Shown: positions 23,885-32,428 of the stretch, piece after piece
Position numbering within the stretch: position 1 is the first letter of the stretch
Layout: each line of letters begins with the position of its first letter
Source of the DNA: Micromonospora sp. WMMD1082
GTDB taxonomy: Bacteria; Actinomycetota; Actinomycetes; Mycobacteriales; Micromonosporaceae
Direction of reading: 5' to 3'
Length of the DNA: 64,000 nt
Assembly (NCBI RefSeq): GCF_029626175.1
Contig: NZ_JARUBM010000002.1
Span: 5,163,001-5,227,000, forward strand
Program-made: the position numbers and the translations under genes
The notes under the pieces: generated by a model
What the model was told of the DNA's origin: nothing
The model's input: only the letters and a program-made list of their open reading frames with translations
The model's database searches: none

Positions 23885-25282
23885 ATGCTTCTGTCGTACC
23901 CGGACCCGGCGCTGATGACGGACGCCGAGCTGGCCGCGTACCTGCGCGAGGTGTCCGAGGTGCAGGGCATGGTCCGGTACGACTGGCGGCGCCATGCGCG
24001 ACCGGAGCAGATGGAGCCGGCGTACTACCGGATCTGGATGCTGCTCGCCGGCCGTGGCTTCGGTAAGACCCGCACCGGCGCGGAGACGGTACGCGGCTGG
24101 GCCGGGACGCGGCCGGGCGGGCACTACGCGGTGATCGCGAAGACACACCGCGAGGTCTACAACGTGTGCTTCACCGCCAGGCGGGCCGGGCTGCTGGCGG
24201 TGATCCCGCCGAAGCAGGTGCGGACGTTCAACAAGAGCGAGCCGTACCTGGAACTCACGAACGGCGCGATCATTCGCGGGTTCGGCGCGCAGGACCCGGA
24301 CACGCTGCGCGGTTACGACTTTGACGGTTGCTGGCTCGACGAGTACTCGGCCTGGCCGTTGCAGACCGCACAGGGTGTGTTCGACATGCTGTGGTTCTGC
24401 ATGCGCGAGGCGCCCAAGCCGCGCATGGTCATCTCGACCACCCCGAAGCCGTTGCCGCACGTGAAAAAGCTGCTGGTGCGGGCGAAGAAGCAGTTGGCGC
24501 GCAGCCGCCGGCCCCGGGTGGTCATCACCCGCGGCAAGACGATGGACAACGCCGCGAACCTGTCGCCGGAGGCGTTGGAGGAGTTGCTGGAGCAGTACGG
24601 CGGCACCCGGCTGGGCCGGCAGGAACTTAACGCCGAAATGCTGTCGGACGTCGACGGCGCACTGTGGATGTCCGCGTGGATCGAGGCCGGCCGGGTCGAC
24701 AAGGACGATGTGCCGCCGCTGGTCCGCACAGTCGTCAGCGTCGACCCGGCGGACACGGTGTCGGAGACGAGCGACGAGACGGGCATCGTCGCGGTCGGCC
24801 GAGGCGAGGACGGCGACCACTACGTGCTGGCCGACCGGAGCATGAAGATCGCCGGGGTGGCCGCCGCCCGGCGGATCTGGCAGTGCTACCTGGACGTCGA
24901 CGCCGACGTGGTGATCTACGAGGGGTCGTCGGCGTGGCTGCGGGACATCCTGGTCGACGCCTGGGTGGCCATGCAGACGGAGGGGCTGCTGCCGGGCGGT
25001 GACCCGCCGATCGACGTGGTGCAGGCCCGCCAGTCGAAGCGGGTACGCGCCGAGCCGGTGGCGGCTCGGTACGAGGTTGTTCCGCCACGGGTGCACCACG
25101 TCGGCACGTTCCCGGCGTTGGAGGACCAGCAGACGACGTGGACGCCGGAGTCCGGGAACTCCCCGGACCGGCTGGACGCGCTGGTGCACGGGGTGGCGTA
25201 CCTGCGGGCAAAGGAGTCTCGCCGTGCGGTCGTTGCCTCGCCACTCGGACCGCGGATCCCACCACGCTCAGGACCGCCGTGA
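23885..25282 (+). CDS. terL: Terminase large subunit
   Basis: 465 residues. Walker A AGRGFGKT at residues 55-62, Walker B CWLDE with Asp152 and Glu153, and the first nuclease Asp in VVSVDPAD (Asp287) define the two-domain motor-nuclease. SDETGIVAVGRGED and the final region around NSPDRLDALVHGVAYL (third nuclease acidic residue) complete it. It hydrolyses ATP to pump phage DNA into the prohead and cuts the concatemer. The order portal-downstream is interrupted here by a block of about 12 kb. No frameshift is seen; the protein appears functional. The 3' end faces the convergent AlbA-like gene 8 bp away. Confidence 0.95.
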   Translation: MLLSYPDPALMTDAELAAYLREVSEVQGMVRYDWRRHARPEQMEPAYYRIWMLLAGRGFGKTRTGAETVRGWAGTRPGGHYAVIAKTHREVYNVCFTARRAGLLAVIPPKQVRTFNKSEPYLELTNGAIIRGFGAQDPDTLRGYDFDGCWLDEYSAWPLQTAQGVFDMLWFCMREAPKPRMVISTTPKPLPHVKKLLVRAKKQLARSRRPRVVITRGKTMDNAANLSPEALEELLEQYGGTRLGRQELNAEMLSDVDGALWMSAWIEAGRVDKDDVPPLVRTVVSVDPADTVSETSDETGIVAVGRGEDGDHYVLADRSMKIAGVAAARRIWQCYLDVDADVVIYEGSSAWLRDILVDAWVAMQTEGLLPGGDPPIDVVQARQSKRVRAEPVAARYEVVPPRVHHVGTFPALEDQQTTWTPESGNSPDRLDALVHGVAYLRAKESRRAVVASPLGPRIPPRSGPP

Positions 25283-25290
25283 TGTGGGAA

Positions 25291-26622
25291 TCAGCCCAGC
25301 GTCTCGGTGAGCACTTGGACGCCCGATTCCTCGGCCCAGCGGGTGATGGCTGCCTGGCTGGACCGATGCCAGTGCCGGATGCGGATTGCTCCTTCCGCAG
25401 TGACCTGTGCTACCTCAGGTGCGCCGAACGCTTGAAACAGCTCACTGGTGAGCCGATGCGTCGTCGCGACCAGGCCCCTGTCCCCGGCGCAGAGGTCGTC
25501 GATGTCGGCGACTGTGTCGGCGTACGGCTGCTCAATGATCGTGTCGGAGCCAATCTGTTCGTTCGGCCAGCCGACGTTGGACACGAGCGCGATAGGTCGA
25601 TTACTGATGGGCCAGATTGTGGCTCGGACGGTCGCGAGCCCTCCGGCCGCAGCCCGGTCGCGTGCGTGGTGGGCGAGGAACTGGAGGCCGGCTCCCACGC
25701 CGAGGGTCAGCCACTGTGTGTCTACGAGGCGGGCGCTGGGGTCCTCGTTTCCGGACACCGTCGAACCAACGGCAGTGGAGAAGGTGCCACCGCCGTTCTC
25801 ATGGAGTTCACATGCCCCACGGCTGTAAGGCGTGCTGGGCTTGAACGTGCCGACACCTACCAGCCGGCGATGCCGCACTGTCGACCGGGTGAAGCGGCGT
25901 ACTGGATTGCCGAAAGCACCGGCAGTGTGGCTGGCATTGCTGAGCTCGAAGGCCCTCAGGGCAGCGGTGTCGACGGTGAATCCGCCCGGCACGTCCGGAA
26001 CGAGGGTGACCACCACGAGCAATTCGTCGGCCGCATGGCGCGAGGCGAAGTCAGCTTCGAGGCGGGCAGCCTCCTCAATGCGGTTGGTCAATCCGACGAA
26101 CCGTGCCCGGTACGCCTCGGCCACCAGTGCCTCGGACAGCCATACAGTCTGGGTGCCGATGCGCCTGGGGTAGAGCAGCGAGTTGTTCTGGATGTAGGCG
26201 TGTGGGGCTGTCGCCGTCCGGGCGACCCAGATGATGAGGAAACCGGTGCCGGGCCGGTCGGGATCCTCGACCGGGATGATGTCGAACGTCGGAGTCGGCT
26301 GGACGTTGGCGACGACGGTCTGGTGGAGCCGGAGGCGCTCGGCGTCGCTGATGTCGACGCCTTCGTCCTTCGTGGCGCGGCCTTGACTGTCCTCCGCCAT
26401 GCCGAGGATGAGCAGGCCGCCGTTGGCGTTGGCCAAGCCGCCGACATCGCCGCACAGCGCCTTCCGGTCCTTGTCCCGGCTGCCGTATGTGTCGCGCTTG
26501 AAGTCCAGGTCGGGGCCTTCGGCGGTGCCCGGGATGAGGCCCGTGACCTGCTTATAGGTCAGGGATTCGTCGATGGGTCCACCGAGGAGCTGTTCGAGTC
26601 GGCAATTCCTCAGTGTCGGCAT
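25291..26622 (-). CDS. AlbA_2-domain (Schlafen-like) putative ATP/nucleic-acid-binding protein
   Basis: 443 residues from ATG 26622; the upstream in-frame extension has unrelated composition. The N-terminal AlbA_2 domain is visible: EGPDLDFKRDTYG, then CGDVGGLANANGGLLILGMA and IIWVARTATAPHAYI. The rest is not assigned. Proteins with this domain act as nucleic-acid-binding regulators or, when fused to other domains, in phage defence. The gene sits opposite to the packaging genes, between terL and the second ParB-like gene, and diverges from the latter; this is typical of a cargo gene expressed from the lysogen. Confidence 0.7.
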   Translation of the reverse strand: MPTLRNCRLEQLLGGPIDESLTYKQVTGLIPGTAEGPDLDFKRDTYGSRDKDRKALCGDVGGLANANGGLLILGMAEDSQGRATKDEGVDISDAERLRLHQTVVANVQPTPTFDIIPVEDPDRPGTGFLIIWVARTATAPHAYIQNNSLLYPRRIGTQTVWLSEALVAEAYRARFVGLTNRIEEAARLEADFASRHAADELLVVVTLVPDVPGGFTVDTAALRAFELSNASHTAGAFGNPVRRFTRSTVRHRRLVGVGTFKPSTPYSRGACELHENGGGTFSTAVGSTVSGNEDPSARLVDTQWLTLGVGAGLQFLAHHARDRAAAGGLATVRATIWPISNRPIALVSNVGWPNEQIGSDTIIEQPYADTVADIDDLCAGDRGLVATTHRLTSELFQAFGAPEVAQVTAEGAIRIRHWHRSSQAAITRWAEESGVQVLTETLG

Positions 26623-26690
26623 GGGTTCGATCGTGGACCGCCGAGCCCAGGTAGGGCAAATCCGCAGGTCACTGGGGATCTCGATTGGAC

Positions 26691-26715
26691 GGGAAATGAT
26701 CTTGATTGATACAAT
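26691..26715 (+). promoter_or_regulatory. Possible promoter of the second ParB-like gene
   Basis: An AT-rich patch in the 26623-26769 divergent gap contains TACAAT at 26710-26715 with a TTGGAC-like hexamer near 26685-26690 (spacing about 19 bp). Weak match; listed because it is the only good -10 hexamer in this region. Confidence 0.3.
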
Positions 26716-26769
26716 GATTATGTACGGCATGAGCTGTATGCAGTTCACGTGGAAGAGGAAGGACCACCA

Positions 26770-28341
26770 GTGACAGCAGCCACCAAACGGCGCCCGAAGA
26801 CCAAGGCGCCGTACCTCGCGGACATCGACCCGCGCGACCTGCTAGCGAACCCGCGTAACGTCCGCAACCAGCACGGCGACCTGACCGAGTTGCGCGCCTC
26901 GATCGCCGCCAGCGGCGTCATCCAGGCACTGCTCGTCGTTCCCGAAGACGGCGGCCACCTGATCGTCGCCGGCCACCGCCGCGCCGCCGCAGCCGCAGAG
27001 GCGCTGGAAGCCGGCGACTGGCCCGAGGACATGCCCCCCACCGTGCCGTGCCTCGTGCGGCCCGACCTGGCCGGCGTCCCCGCCAGCCAGGTGTTGTCCA
27101 TGCTGATCGAGAACGACCAGCGCGCCGACATCACGGTCACCGAGCGGGCCGTCGCGTACGCGCAACTGGAACTGTTCGGCCTCGACACCATGCAGATCGC
27201 CCGGCGCACCGGACGCAGCCTCAAGCACGTCACCGACTCGCTGCGGCTCGTCGCGTTCGGTGAGAAGGCCACGGCGGCGGCCGACGCCGGCAAGCTGACT
27301 CTGGACGATGTTGCCCAACTGGCCGAGTTCGAGGACGACCCGGCCCTGGTCAACAAGATCCTCAAGGACGTCGGCAACAGCTGGGGTATCAAGCACAGGG
27401 TCGAAGAGGAACGACGCAAGCGGAAGGTCAAGGAGGCCGTCGCGAAGCTGACCGCCGACCTGAAAGCGGCGGGCGTGAAGATCGTCAAGCGGCCGAAGGA
27501 GTGGCCGCACAACTGCGCAATGACCAGGGTGACCTCGCTGACGACGGCTGACGGCCAGGAGATCGACCCCGAGGCCGTGAAGACGCTGGACGGGTTCGGC
27601 GCACTCGTGGAGGAGCGGTGGGAGTCGGCGGAGGCGATCATCGTCTGCATCGACCCCGACGCCCACGGCTACGTCCGTACCGGCTACAGCTACTACACGA
27701 GTCCGGTCCAGAAGGCCGCCGAGGAAGAGCAGCGGAGGGCCGAAGAGGACCGCCGGAAGCGGCTGAACGAGGCGGCCCGGGTGCGCCGCACGTTCCTGAT
27801 CGAGAAGTACGGCAGTGCGAAGGGTGCCAAGACGCTGCTCGTCGACGCGCTGCGGATCGCCGTGGTGTACCCCAGCTTCCTGGTACACAACGTCGACGGG
27901 CAACTGCTCCGGGACTTGTGCGGCGGTGAGCTGACCGACGGCATGACCGCCGGGCAGGACCGGCTGAACCGGATGCTCGTCGCCCGGCTGATCGGCGCCC
28001 AGGAGTCCAACGTCGAGCAGGTCGCGGCCGGCCGATGGTCGCAGTACAAGGACCTAATCGTGAAGTGGCTGACCTGGCTGGAGGAGGACGGCTACGAACT
28101 GTCTGATGCCGAGGTCGAGCTGCGCACGCGGCTCGCCGTGGAGGAAGAGGAACGCCGGCGCGAGGAAGAGGAGGAGGAAGCCGAGCGCCTGGCGTACGAG
28201 GCTGAGGAGGACGACGACCAGGAGGTCACCGAGACGGCAATCGTGGACGTGGACTTGCCCGAGCAAGACGTCGCCCCTGAGCCGGAGGCCGACCCGGACC
28301 CGCGCGCCGAGGCTGACACGGAGGGGGTAGCGCAGGCGTGA
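26770..28341 (+). CDS. ParB/RepB/Spo0J-family protein with long acidic coiled tail
   Basis: 523 residues from GTG 26770 (AAGGA upstream). The ParB core is ANPRNVRNQHGDLTELRASI followed by IVAGHRRAAAAAEALEAGD, then ENDQRADITVTERAVAYAQL and a helix-turn-helix (DTMQIARRTGRSLKHVTDSL). The C-terminal half has a charged helical region and a very acidic Glu-rich run (VEEEERRREEEEEEAERLAY), which could mimic DNA. Full ParB architecture suggests DNA partition-like binding, but no ParA partner is encoded nearby. It is coupled (GTGA) to the PP-loop gene, so a role in DNA modification is equally plausible. Confidence 0.8.
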   Translation: MTAATKRRPKTKAPYLADIDPRDLLANPRNVRNQHGDLTELRASIAASGVIQALLVVPEDGGHLIVAGHRRAAAAAEALEAGDWPEDMPPTVPCLVRPDLAGVPASQVLSMLIENDQRADITVTERAVAYAQLELFGLDTMQIARRTGRSLKHVTDSLRLVAFGEKATAAADAGKLTLDDVAQLAEFEDDPALVNKILKDVGNSWGIKHRVEEERRKRKVKEAVAKLTADLKAAGVKIVKRPKEWPHNCAMTRVTSLTTADGQEIDPEAVKTLDGFGALVEERWESAEAIIVCIDPDAHGYVRTGYSYYTSPVQKAAEEEQRRAEEDRRKRLNEAARVRRTFLIEKYGSAKGAKTLLVDALRIAVVYPSFLVHNVDGQLLRDLCGGELTDGMTAGQDRLNRMLVARLIGAQESNVEQVAAGRWSQYKDLIVKWLTWLEEDGYELSDAEVELRTRLAVEEEERRREEEEEEAERLAYEAEEDDDQEVTETAIVDVDLPEQDVAPEPEADPDPRAEADTEGVAQA

Positions 28342-29171
28342 CGCGACTCGTCCCTGCCCGGGACGGGCGGGAGGCGGCCACCACGGTGGCCGCCTCCCGG
28401 CGTCTCCCGGCACACCCGAACGCGCCCGAACTCGCGGAATGCGACGTGTTCGTGGCCAACCACAGCGGCGGGAAGGACTCCCTGGCCATGCTGGATGTCG
28501 TCGCGCACGACACCGACGCTGCCGGCGTACTGAACCGCGTCGTGGTGCAACACAACGACCTTGGCCGAGTCGAGTGGCCCGGCGCCCGCGAGATCGCCCA
28601 GCAGCACGCCGAGCACTACGGGCTTCGGTTTGAGGTACGGAGCCGCCGCGGCCCGGACCTGCTGGACGACATCCGTCGGCGGGGAAAGTTCCCTGATGCC
28701 GCACGCCGCTGGTGCACCAGTGACCATAAGCGTGGGCCCGGCCGGACCTTGCTGACGGAGCTGACGCGCGAACTCGCCCTGGCCCGGCCCGCGCGGATCG
28801 TGCAGTGCTACGGCTTCCGGGCCCAGGAGTCGCCGGGCCGGGCGGCCAAGGAAGCGTTCGCCTACGACCAGGCAGCGTCGACGCAGACGACCCGGCACGT
28901 GTGGACGTGGCTGCCGATCCTCGGCTGGACCGTCGATCAGGTGTGGAATCAGATCCGCGCCAGCGGCATGCCGCACCACCCGGCGTACGACGAGGGCATG
29001 TCGCGGCTGTCGTGCTCGTTCTGCGTTCTCGCGTCGCGGCGGGACCTGCTGACGGCGTGCCGTCTTCGTCCTGATCTGGCGCGCGAGTATGCCGCAGTGG
29101 AAGCGGAGATCAGGCACCGTTTCCGGCAGGACCTCAGCATGGCGCGGATCCTTGATGAGGCCGGGGTATGA
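28338..29171 (+). CDS. PP-loop PAPS-reductase-like protein (DndC-like branch possible)
   Basis: 277 residues, GTG start overlapping the ParB stop. The PP-loop NHSGGKDSLAM (SGGKDS, residues 43-48) binds ATP pyrophosphate. RWCTSDHKRGPG and SRLSCSFCVLASRRD carry Cys residues in the positions where PAPS-reductase-like proteins hold a [4Fe-4S] cluster or catalytic Cys. Phage members usually work in nucleic-acid modification (e.g. sulfur chemistry), not in sulfate assimilation. Adjacent ParB-like gene and, upstream, the Mom-like operon support a modification role. Substrate unknown. Confidence 0.8.
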   Translation: MTRLVPARDGREAATTVAASRRLPAHPNAPELAECDVFVANHSGGKDSLAMLDVVAHDTDAAGVLNRVVVQHNDLGRVEWPGAREIAQQHAEHYGLRFEVRSRRGPDLLDDIRRRGKFPDAARRWCTSDHKRGPGRTLLTELTRELALARPARIVQCYGFRAQESPGRAAKEAFAYDQAASTQTTRHVWTWLPILGWTVDQVWNQIRASGMPHHPAYDEGMSRLSCSFCVLASRRDLLTACRLRPDLAREYAAVEAEIRHRFRQDLSMARILDEAGV

Positions 29172-29845
29172 CCGTGGACGAGGAAGTGTTGCGCGGCAGC
29201 TGCCCGGCCTGCGAGGCCGGGATCGGCGGGATGCACGCCGATGACTGCGATGTGGCCGAGTGCCTGGCGACTGGCCGGAAGCGGCTGTGGTGCCGGGCCC
29301 TGGCCGATTCCGCCGGCCACGACTGCGGGCAGGCCGACTGGACCGGCCGGTGGCCCGGCCACCGGGAGTGCCGGGAGTTCGGCTGGCACATCCAGTGGGA
29401 CCAGGAAGCCAGCCGGTGGGTGCCGTGCTCCCCGGACGTGGAGGGCTCGGGCCCGAACCTGACCCGCCTGTACGAGCAGGCGCGGTGGGACACGGACCGG
29501 CGGCGGTGGGTGCGGCGCCGGGGGGTGCTGTTCGCCCGCGCGGTGCGCGGCGGCCGGGCCACGGTCGAGGAGCTGGCGAAGGTCGCGGCCCGCTGGTGTG
29601 ACGAGCAGGGCATCGAGGTGGTCGCGTCGCGGGTCGGGCCGCGCGGCTGGCGGGAGACGGTGGCCGACGTCGAGGACGGCGCGGCGGAGCTGGTCGTGGT
29701 GCCGTCGGTGGAGCGCCTCGGGTTCGGCAAGCAGGTGTTCGAGCGGATCGCTGCCGTACGGCGCCTCGGCGGCGACGTCGCCGGGCCGGGGCTGCACGTC
29801 GACGAGGCCGGGCGGGTCGTTGAGACGACGACCGCCGGAACGTGA
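29168..29845 (+). CDS. Cys-rich protein with resolvase-like C-terminal region
   Basis: 225 residues, overlapping the PP-loop gene by ATGA. The N-terminal half is rich in CxxC pairs (GSCPACEAG, WCRALADSAGHDCGQADW). The C-terminal region ELVVVPSVERLGFGKQVFER followed by AVRRLGGDV resembles the strand/helix of serine recombinases around VxSLDRLGR, but the catalytic Ser motif is not visible. I read it as a zinc-ribbon phage protein that may have kept a recombinase-like fold. Function unresolved. Confidence 0.6.
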   Translation: MTVDEEVLRGSCPACEAGIGGMHADDCDVAECLATGRKRLWCRALADSAGHDCGQADWTGRWPGHRECREFGWHIQWDQEASRWVPCSPDVEGSGPNLTRLYEQARWDTDRRRWVRRRGVLFARAVRGGRATVEELAKVAARWCDEQGIEVVASRVGPRGWRETVADVEDGAAELVVVPSVERLGFGKQVFERIAAVRRLGGDVAGPGLHVDEAGRVVETTTAGT

Positions 29846-29857
29846 AGGGAATCCACG

Positions 29858-30259
29858 ATGGAGGACGGGAAGCGCAGCGCGTTCGACGTGGCGCGCGAGG
29901 CGCTGCTGAACCGCTACGGGACGCTCGACCCCGACCGGATGCGGACGCTCGGCGCGGATGATGTCGAGGTCGGCGCGGCGGTGAACATCGCCCAGCGGGA
30001 CGGCCAGGGTATGCCGCGAGAGAGGAGGGTGATTCTGGCGTGCCCGCCGACGAACATGAACGAGCTGCTAGAGGGCACGGGCAACCCCCGGTACGTGCCG
30101 ACCGTCGAACACTCGCTGACGCGGTGCGGCGACTGCGGTACGGACATGTGGATCGGGCCTAGGCAGCAGGCGGTGGCGGTGCGGGCGCCGGAGGCGACCC
30201 TGGTGTTGTGCATGGTGTGCGCGATCCGGGAGACGGAGAGGCGCGGGCGGTGCCGGTGA
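29858..30259 (+). CDS. Hypothetical zinc-ribbon protein, 133 aa
   Basis: ATG with AAGGGA upstream. C-terminal TRCGDCGTDMWIGP and LVLCMVCAIRET contain two CxxC pairs, forming a likely zinc ribbon. N-terminal region is helical. It follows the operon of modification-related genes with a 12-bp gap. No specific function can be given. Confidence 0.6.
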   Translation: MEDGKRSAFDVAREALLNRYGTLDPDRMRTLGADDVEVGAAVNIAQRDGQGMPRERRVILACPPTNMNELLEGTGNPRYVPTVEHSLTRCGDCGTDMWIGPRQQAVAVRAPEATLVLCMVCAIRETERRGRCR

Positions 30260-30330
30260 TCGGTGACCTCGGCGGCAACGACGGGAGGCCACGGCACGCG
30301 GGCAGCTAGTCCGTCCAGCGGACCAGCCGA

Positions 30331-30363
30331 GAGGCGGGTCACGGCGATGCCGTGGCCCGCCTC
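30331..30363. repeat. Dispersed terminator-like hairpin, copy A (others at 30843-30876 and 31638-31670)
   Basis: 14-bp arms GAGGCGGGTCACGG and CCGTGGCCCGCCTC around CGATG; the flanking GCGGACCA is also shared. Copy C (31638-31670) has the same design with GGGGCGGGTCACGG; copy B is degraded. Each copy follows a small gene, so they are probably duplicated intrinsic terminators spread with flanking DNA. Confidence 0.6.
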
Positions 30364-30394
30364 GGCGTGTATGCGCGCCGCAGCAATGCCCGCG

Positions 30395-30425
30395 CTTGAG
30401 CCATTGCGGCCGTATAGGTATCGTG
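30395..30425 (+). promoter_or_regulatory. Probable promoter containing 16-bp repeat, copy 2
   Basis: TTGAGC followed 17 bp later by TATCGT; the spacer includes the exact 16-bp repeat (30402-30417) also found at 14929-14944. It lies about 40 bp upstream of the gene at 30461. The shared spacer sequence suggests a common regulator. Confidence 0.45.
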
Positions 30426-30460
30426 CGGGACGGAGATGCGTCGAGGCCAAGGAGCCAGCT

Positions 30461-30832
30461 GTGCCCATGAACTACGTCTACGACCCAGACGGTCAGGTTG
30501 TCGCCAGCGAAGCCGAGACGATCCGCGAGGTTGCGGTGAAGATCCTCGACGAGGACATGAGCCTCAGCGCGGTGTGCCAGGACCTCGCCTCCCGTGGGCT
30601 AACGCGCCGCGACGGCACGCCGTGGACGACGCAGACGCTCAAGCGGCTGCTGCTCGATCCGCGGCTCGCCGGCGTCGGCGGCCTCACGCCGGTCATCGGC
30701 CGGGACACGCACGACGACCTGGTGAGCGAGCTGGGCATCCGGCAGGAGGAGGTCGTTGAGGGCTCCCGTCACCGGACCCGCGGACCGCTGGACGCGCGGA
30801 CGCCGGCCCGGGTGCGGCAGTCGGGCCGCTGA
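30461..30832 (+). CDS. Short protein resembling the Recombinase domain of large serine recombinases
   Basis: 123 residues from GTG 30461, preceded by AAGGAG. ETIREVAVKILDEDMSLSAV, then SRGLTRRDGTPWTTQTLKRL and LLLDPRLAGV match the helical DNA-binding Recombinase domain of large serine integrases. The catalytic resolvase domain is not fused. It may be a remnant, or a regulatory protein derived from such an integrase; a resolvase-like fragment occurs in the gene at 29168. The C-terminal region and downstream hairpin share sequence with 31519-31680. Confidence 0.55.
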   Translation: MPMNYVYDPDGQVVASEAETIREVAVKILDEDMSLSAVCQDLASRGLTRRDGTPWTTQTLKRLLLDPRLAGVGGLTPVIGRDTHDDLVSELGIRQEEVVEGSRHRTRGPLDARTPARVRQSGR

Positions 30833-30931
30833 TCGGACCAACCGGGGCGGGTCACTGCGAGGCCGCGGGCCGCCCCCGTACCCTCACCCTTGCTGCCTCG
30901 CACGGCTACCCGTCAGGAACGGAAGCGGCCC

Positions 30932-31522
30932 ATGAAACTGCACCCGCGCGCTCTGCTCGTCCAGGGGGCCGGCACCACCATCAGCGGTGAACTGGATCGG
31001 CTCCAGGAAGAGCACGGCCTGACCGACGTTGAGATGCTGCGGATACTGCTGGACCACCAACAGACGCTCACCAGGCACCTGCTGTCTGAAGAGCACTCCG
31101 ACAACCCGGACCGCCCGGCCGACACGGACGCGTCGCCCAGCGGATTCGCGAACGCCGGCCCAGGCCGGTACGGAAAGGTCACTGCCGCGGCTCTCGCTGT
31201 CCACGTGTCCGCCGTGGAGCCGGTCCGCGTCCTGATGGTCCGGGAAAATGCGGCCTCGGCCGAGCGGTGTGGCCGGGAGCCCCTTCTCCAGCCGACGAAT
31301 CGGAGGACCAACGTCATGACGCTGGTAGTGACCGACGTGGTCGTGGGATCCGACGACACGGGTCGTCGGACGCAGCGTTACTACCAGTTCCAGACCTCGG
31401 CCGGATGCACTGTCCGCTGCGCTCCGATGCAGAGCTTCATCCTCGCCCCGACGGATCGCCATGCCATCCAGCGGGCTCACGTCGAGGCGCTGGCAGACGA
31501 CGCGATCAGGCGCGGCCAGTGA
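30932..31522 (+). CDS. Hypothetical protein, 196 aa
   Basis: Start at ATG 30932. An N-terminal helical segment (ISGELDRLQEEHGLTDVEML) is followed by a charged linker and a beta-rich C-terminus (VVTDVVVGSDDTGRRTQRYY). No motif recognised. After its stop, 31519-31670 repeats the end of the previous gene and its hairpin, indicating a local duplication. Confidence 0.55.
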   Translation: MKLHPRALLVQGAGTTISGELDRLQEEHGLTDVEMLRILLDHQQTLTRHLLSEEHSDNPDRPADTDASPSGFANAGPGRYGKVTAAALAVHVSAVEPVRVLMVRENAASAERCGREPLLQPTNRRTNVMTLVVTDVVVGSDDTGRRTQRYYQFQTSAGCTVRCAPMQSFILAPTDRHAIQRAHVEALADDAIRRGQ

Positions 31523-31765
31523 ACCCGGGTATCCGGCAGGAGGAGGCCGCCGAGGGTCGCCCGCGCCGGCCCCGTCGCCTCGTGGATGCGCGGACGTCGA
31601 TCCGAGTTCGGCAGCAGGTCCGCTGAGCGGACCAACCGGGGCGGGTCACGGTGATGCCGTGGCCCGCCCCTCGTGTGCCGCAGTCGGCGCTGACCCATAG
31701 CGGCGGGGCACGTGCGCCAGCGCCGACGAGACAGCCCCTGCACAGTCGGCCATGGCGAAACTGAC

Positions 31766-32038
31766 TCAACGGACTTGGCGAGTGATCCGATCCATGGCCA
31801 GGAACGTCACCAGGCCGAGGGCCACCACTCCGCCGACCTCGGGAACGTGGTGTCCACCGACGCCAACGGCGGCAGCTATCACAAGTTTGAAAACGACTGT
31901 TAGAGGGATGGAGCGTTCTGGGCTTCGTTCTGACGAATTAACTGCGGATCTCATCGCAGCAGGGTTGGGAGTTTCCTTCGGCCTAAATTCTTGGACCTTG
32001 TTGTGGGATTCGTTGTTGTGAGGTCGTACGCTGGTCAT
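31766..32038 (-). CDS. Small membrane protein, 90 aa
   Basis: ATG 32038 with AGGAAGG nine bases upstream. A polar N-terminal half and two closely spaced hydrophobic stretches (TVVFKLVIAAAVGVGGHHVP and VGGVVALGLVTFLAMDRI). Encoded opposite to its upstream neighbours; function unknown. The following 32039-32428 has no convincing gene on either strand. Confidence 0.5.
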   Translation of the reverse strand: MTSVRPHNNESHNKVQEFRPKETPNPAAMRSAVNSSERSPERSIPLTVVFKLVIAAAVGVGGHHVPEVGGVVALGLVTFLAMDRITRQVR

Positions 32039-32428
32039 CGCGTTGAGCCTTCCTGGGTCTGACTGCCGGTGGGTTTGGCGTATCTGGCGGGCACCTGGGT
32101 CGGACCGGGTGCCCGCCGTCTGTTCCGTGCCGCGTGGCACGGCGTCCAGATGCCGGGTGCTCCGGCGCAATTCACGTCGGGCTTCGACTTGCTGGACGAT
32201 GAAACTGTAGATGCCGAGAGGCGCTATCGGAGCGAACATGCTACGGGGAAATCGGGTGGGTTGGTGGACAGTAGGTGTGCCCGATAGCTTCCTTTGTTGA
32301 TGCTGCCTGACCAGCCAGGCCGCGTCCAGCATTTCACCGTTTCGCCACCGTTGGACCTCCATTGTGGATGCTCTACTGTGGACCGAAGGTGCCCGTAGGC
32401 TGTGTCAATGACCGGCCGCGGGAAGGAC

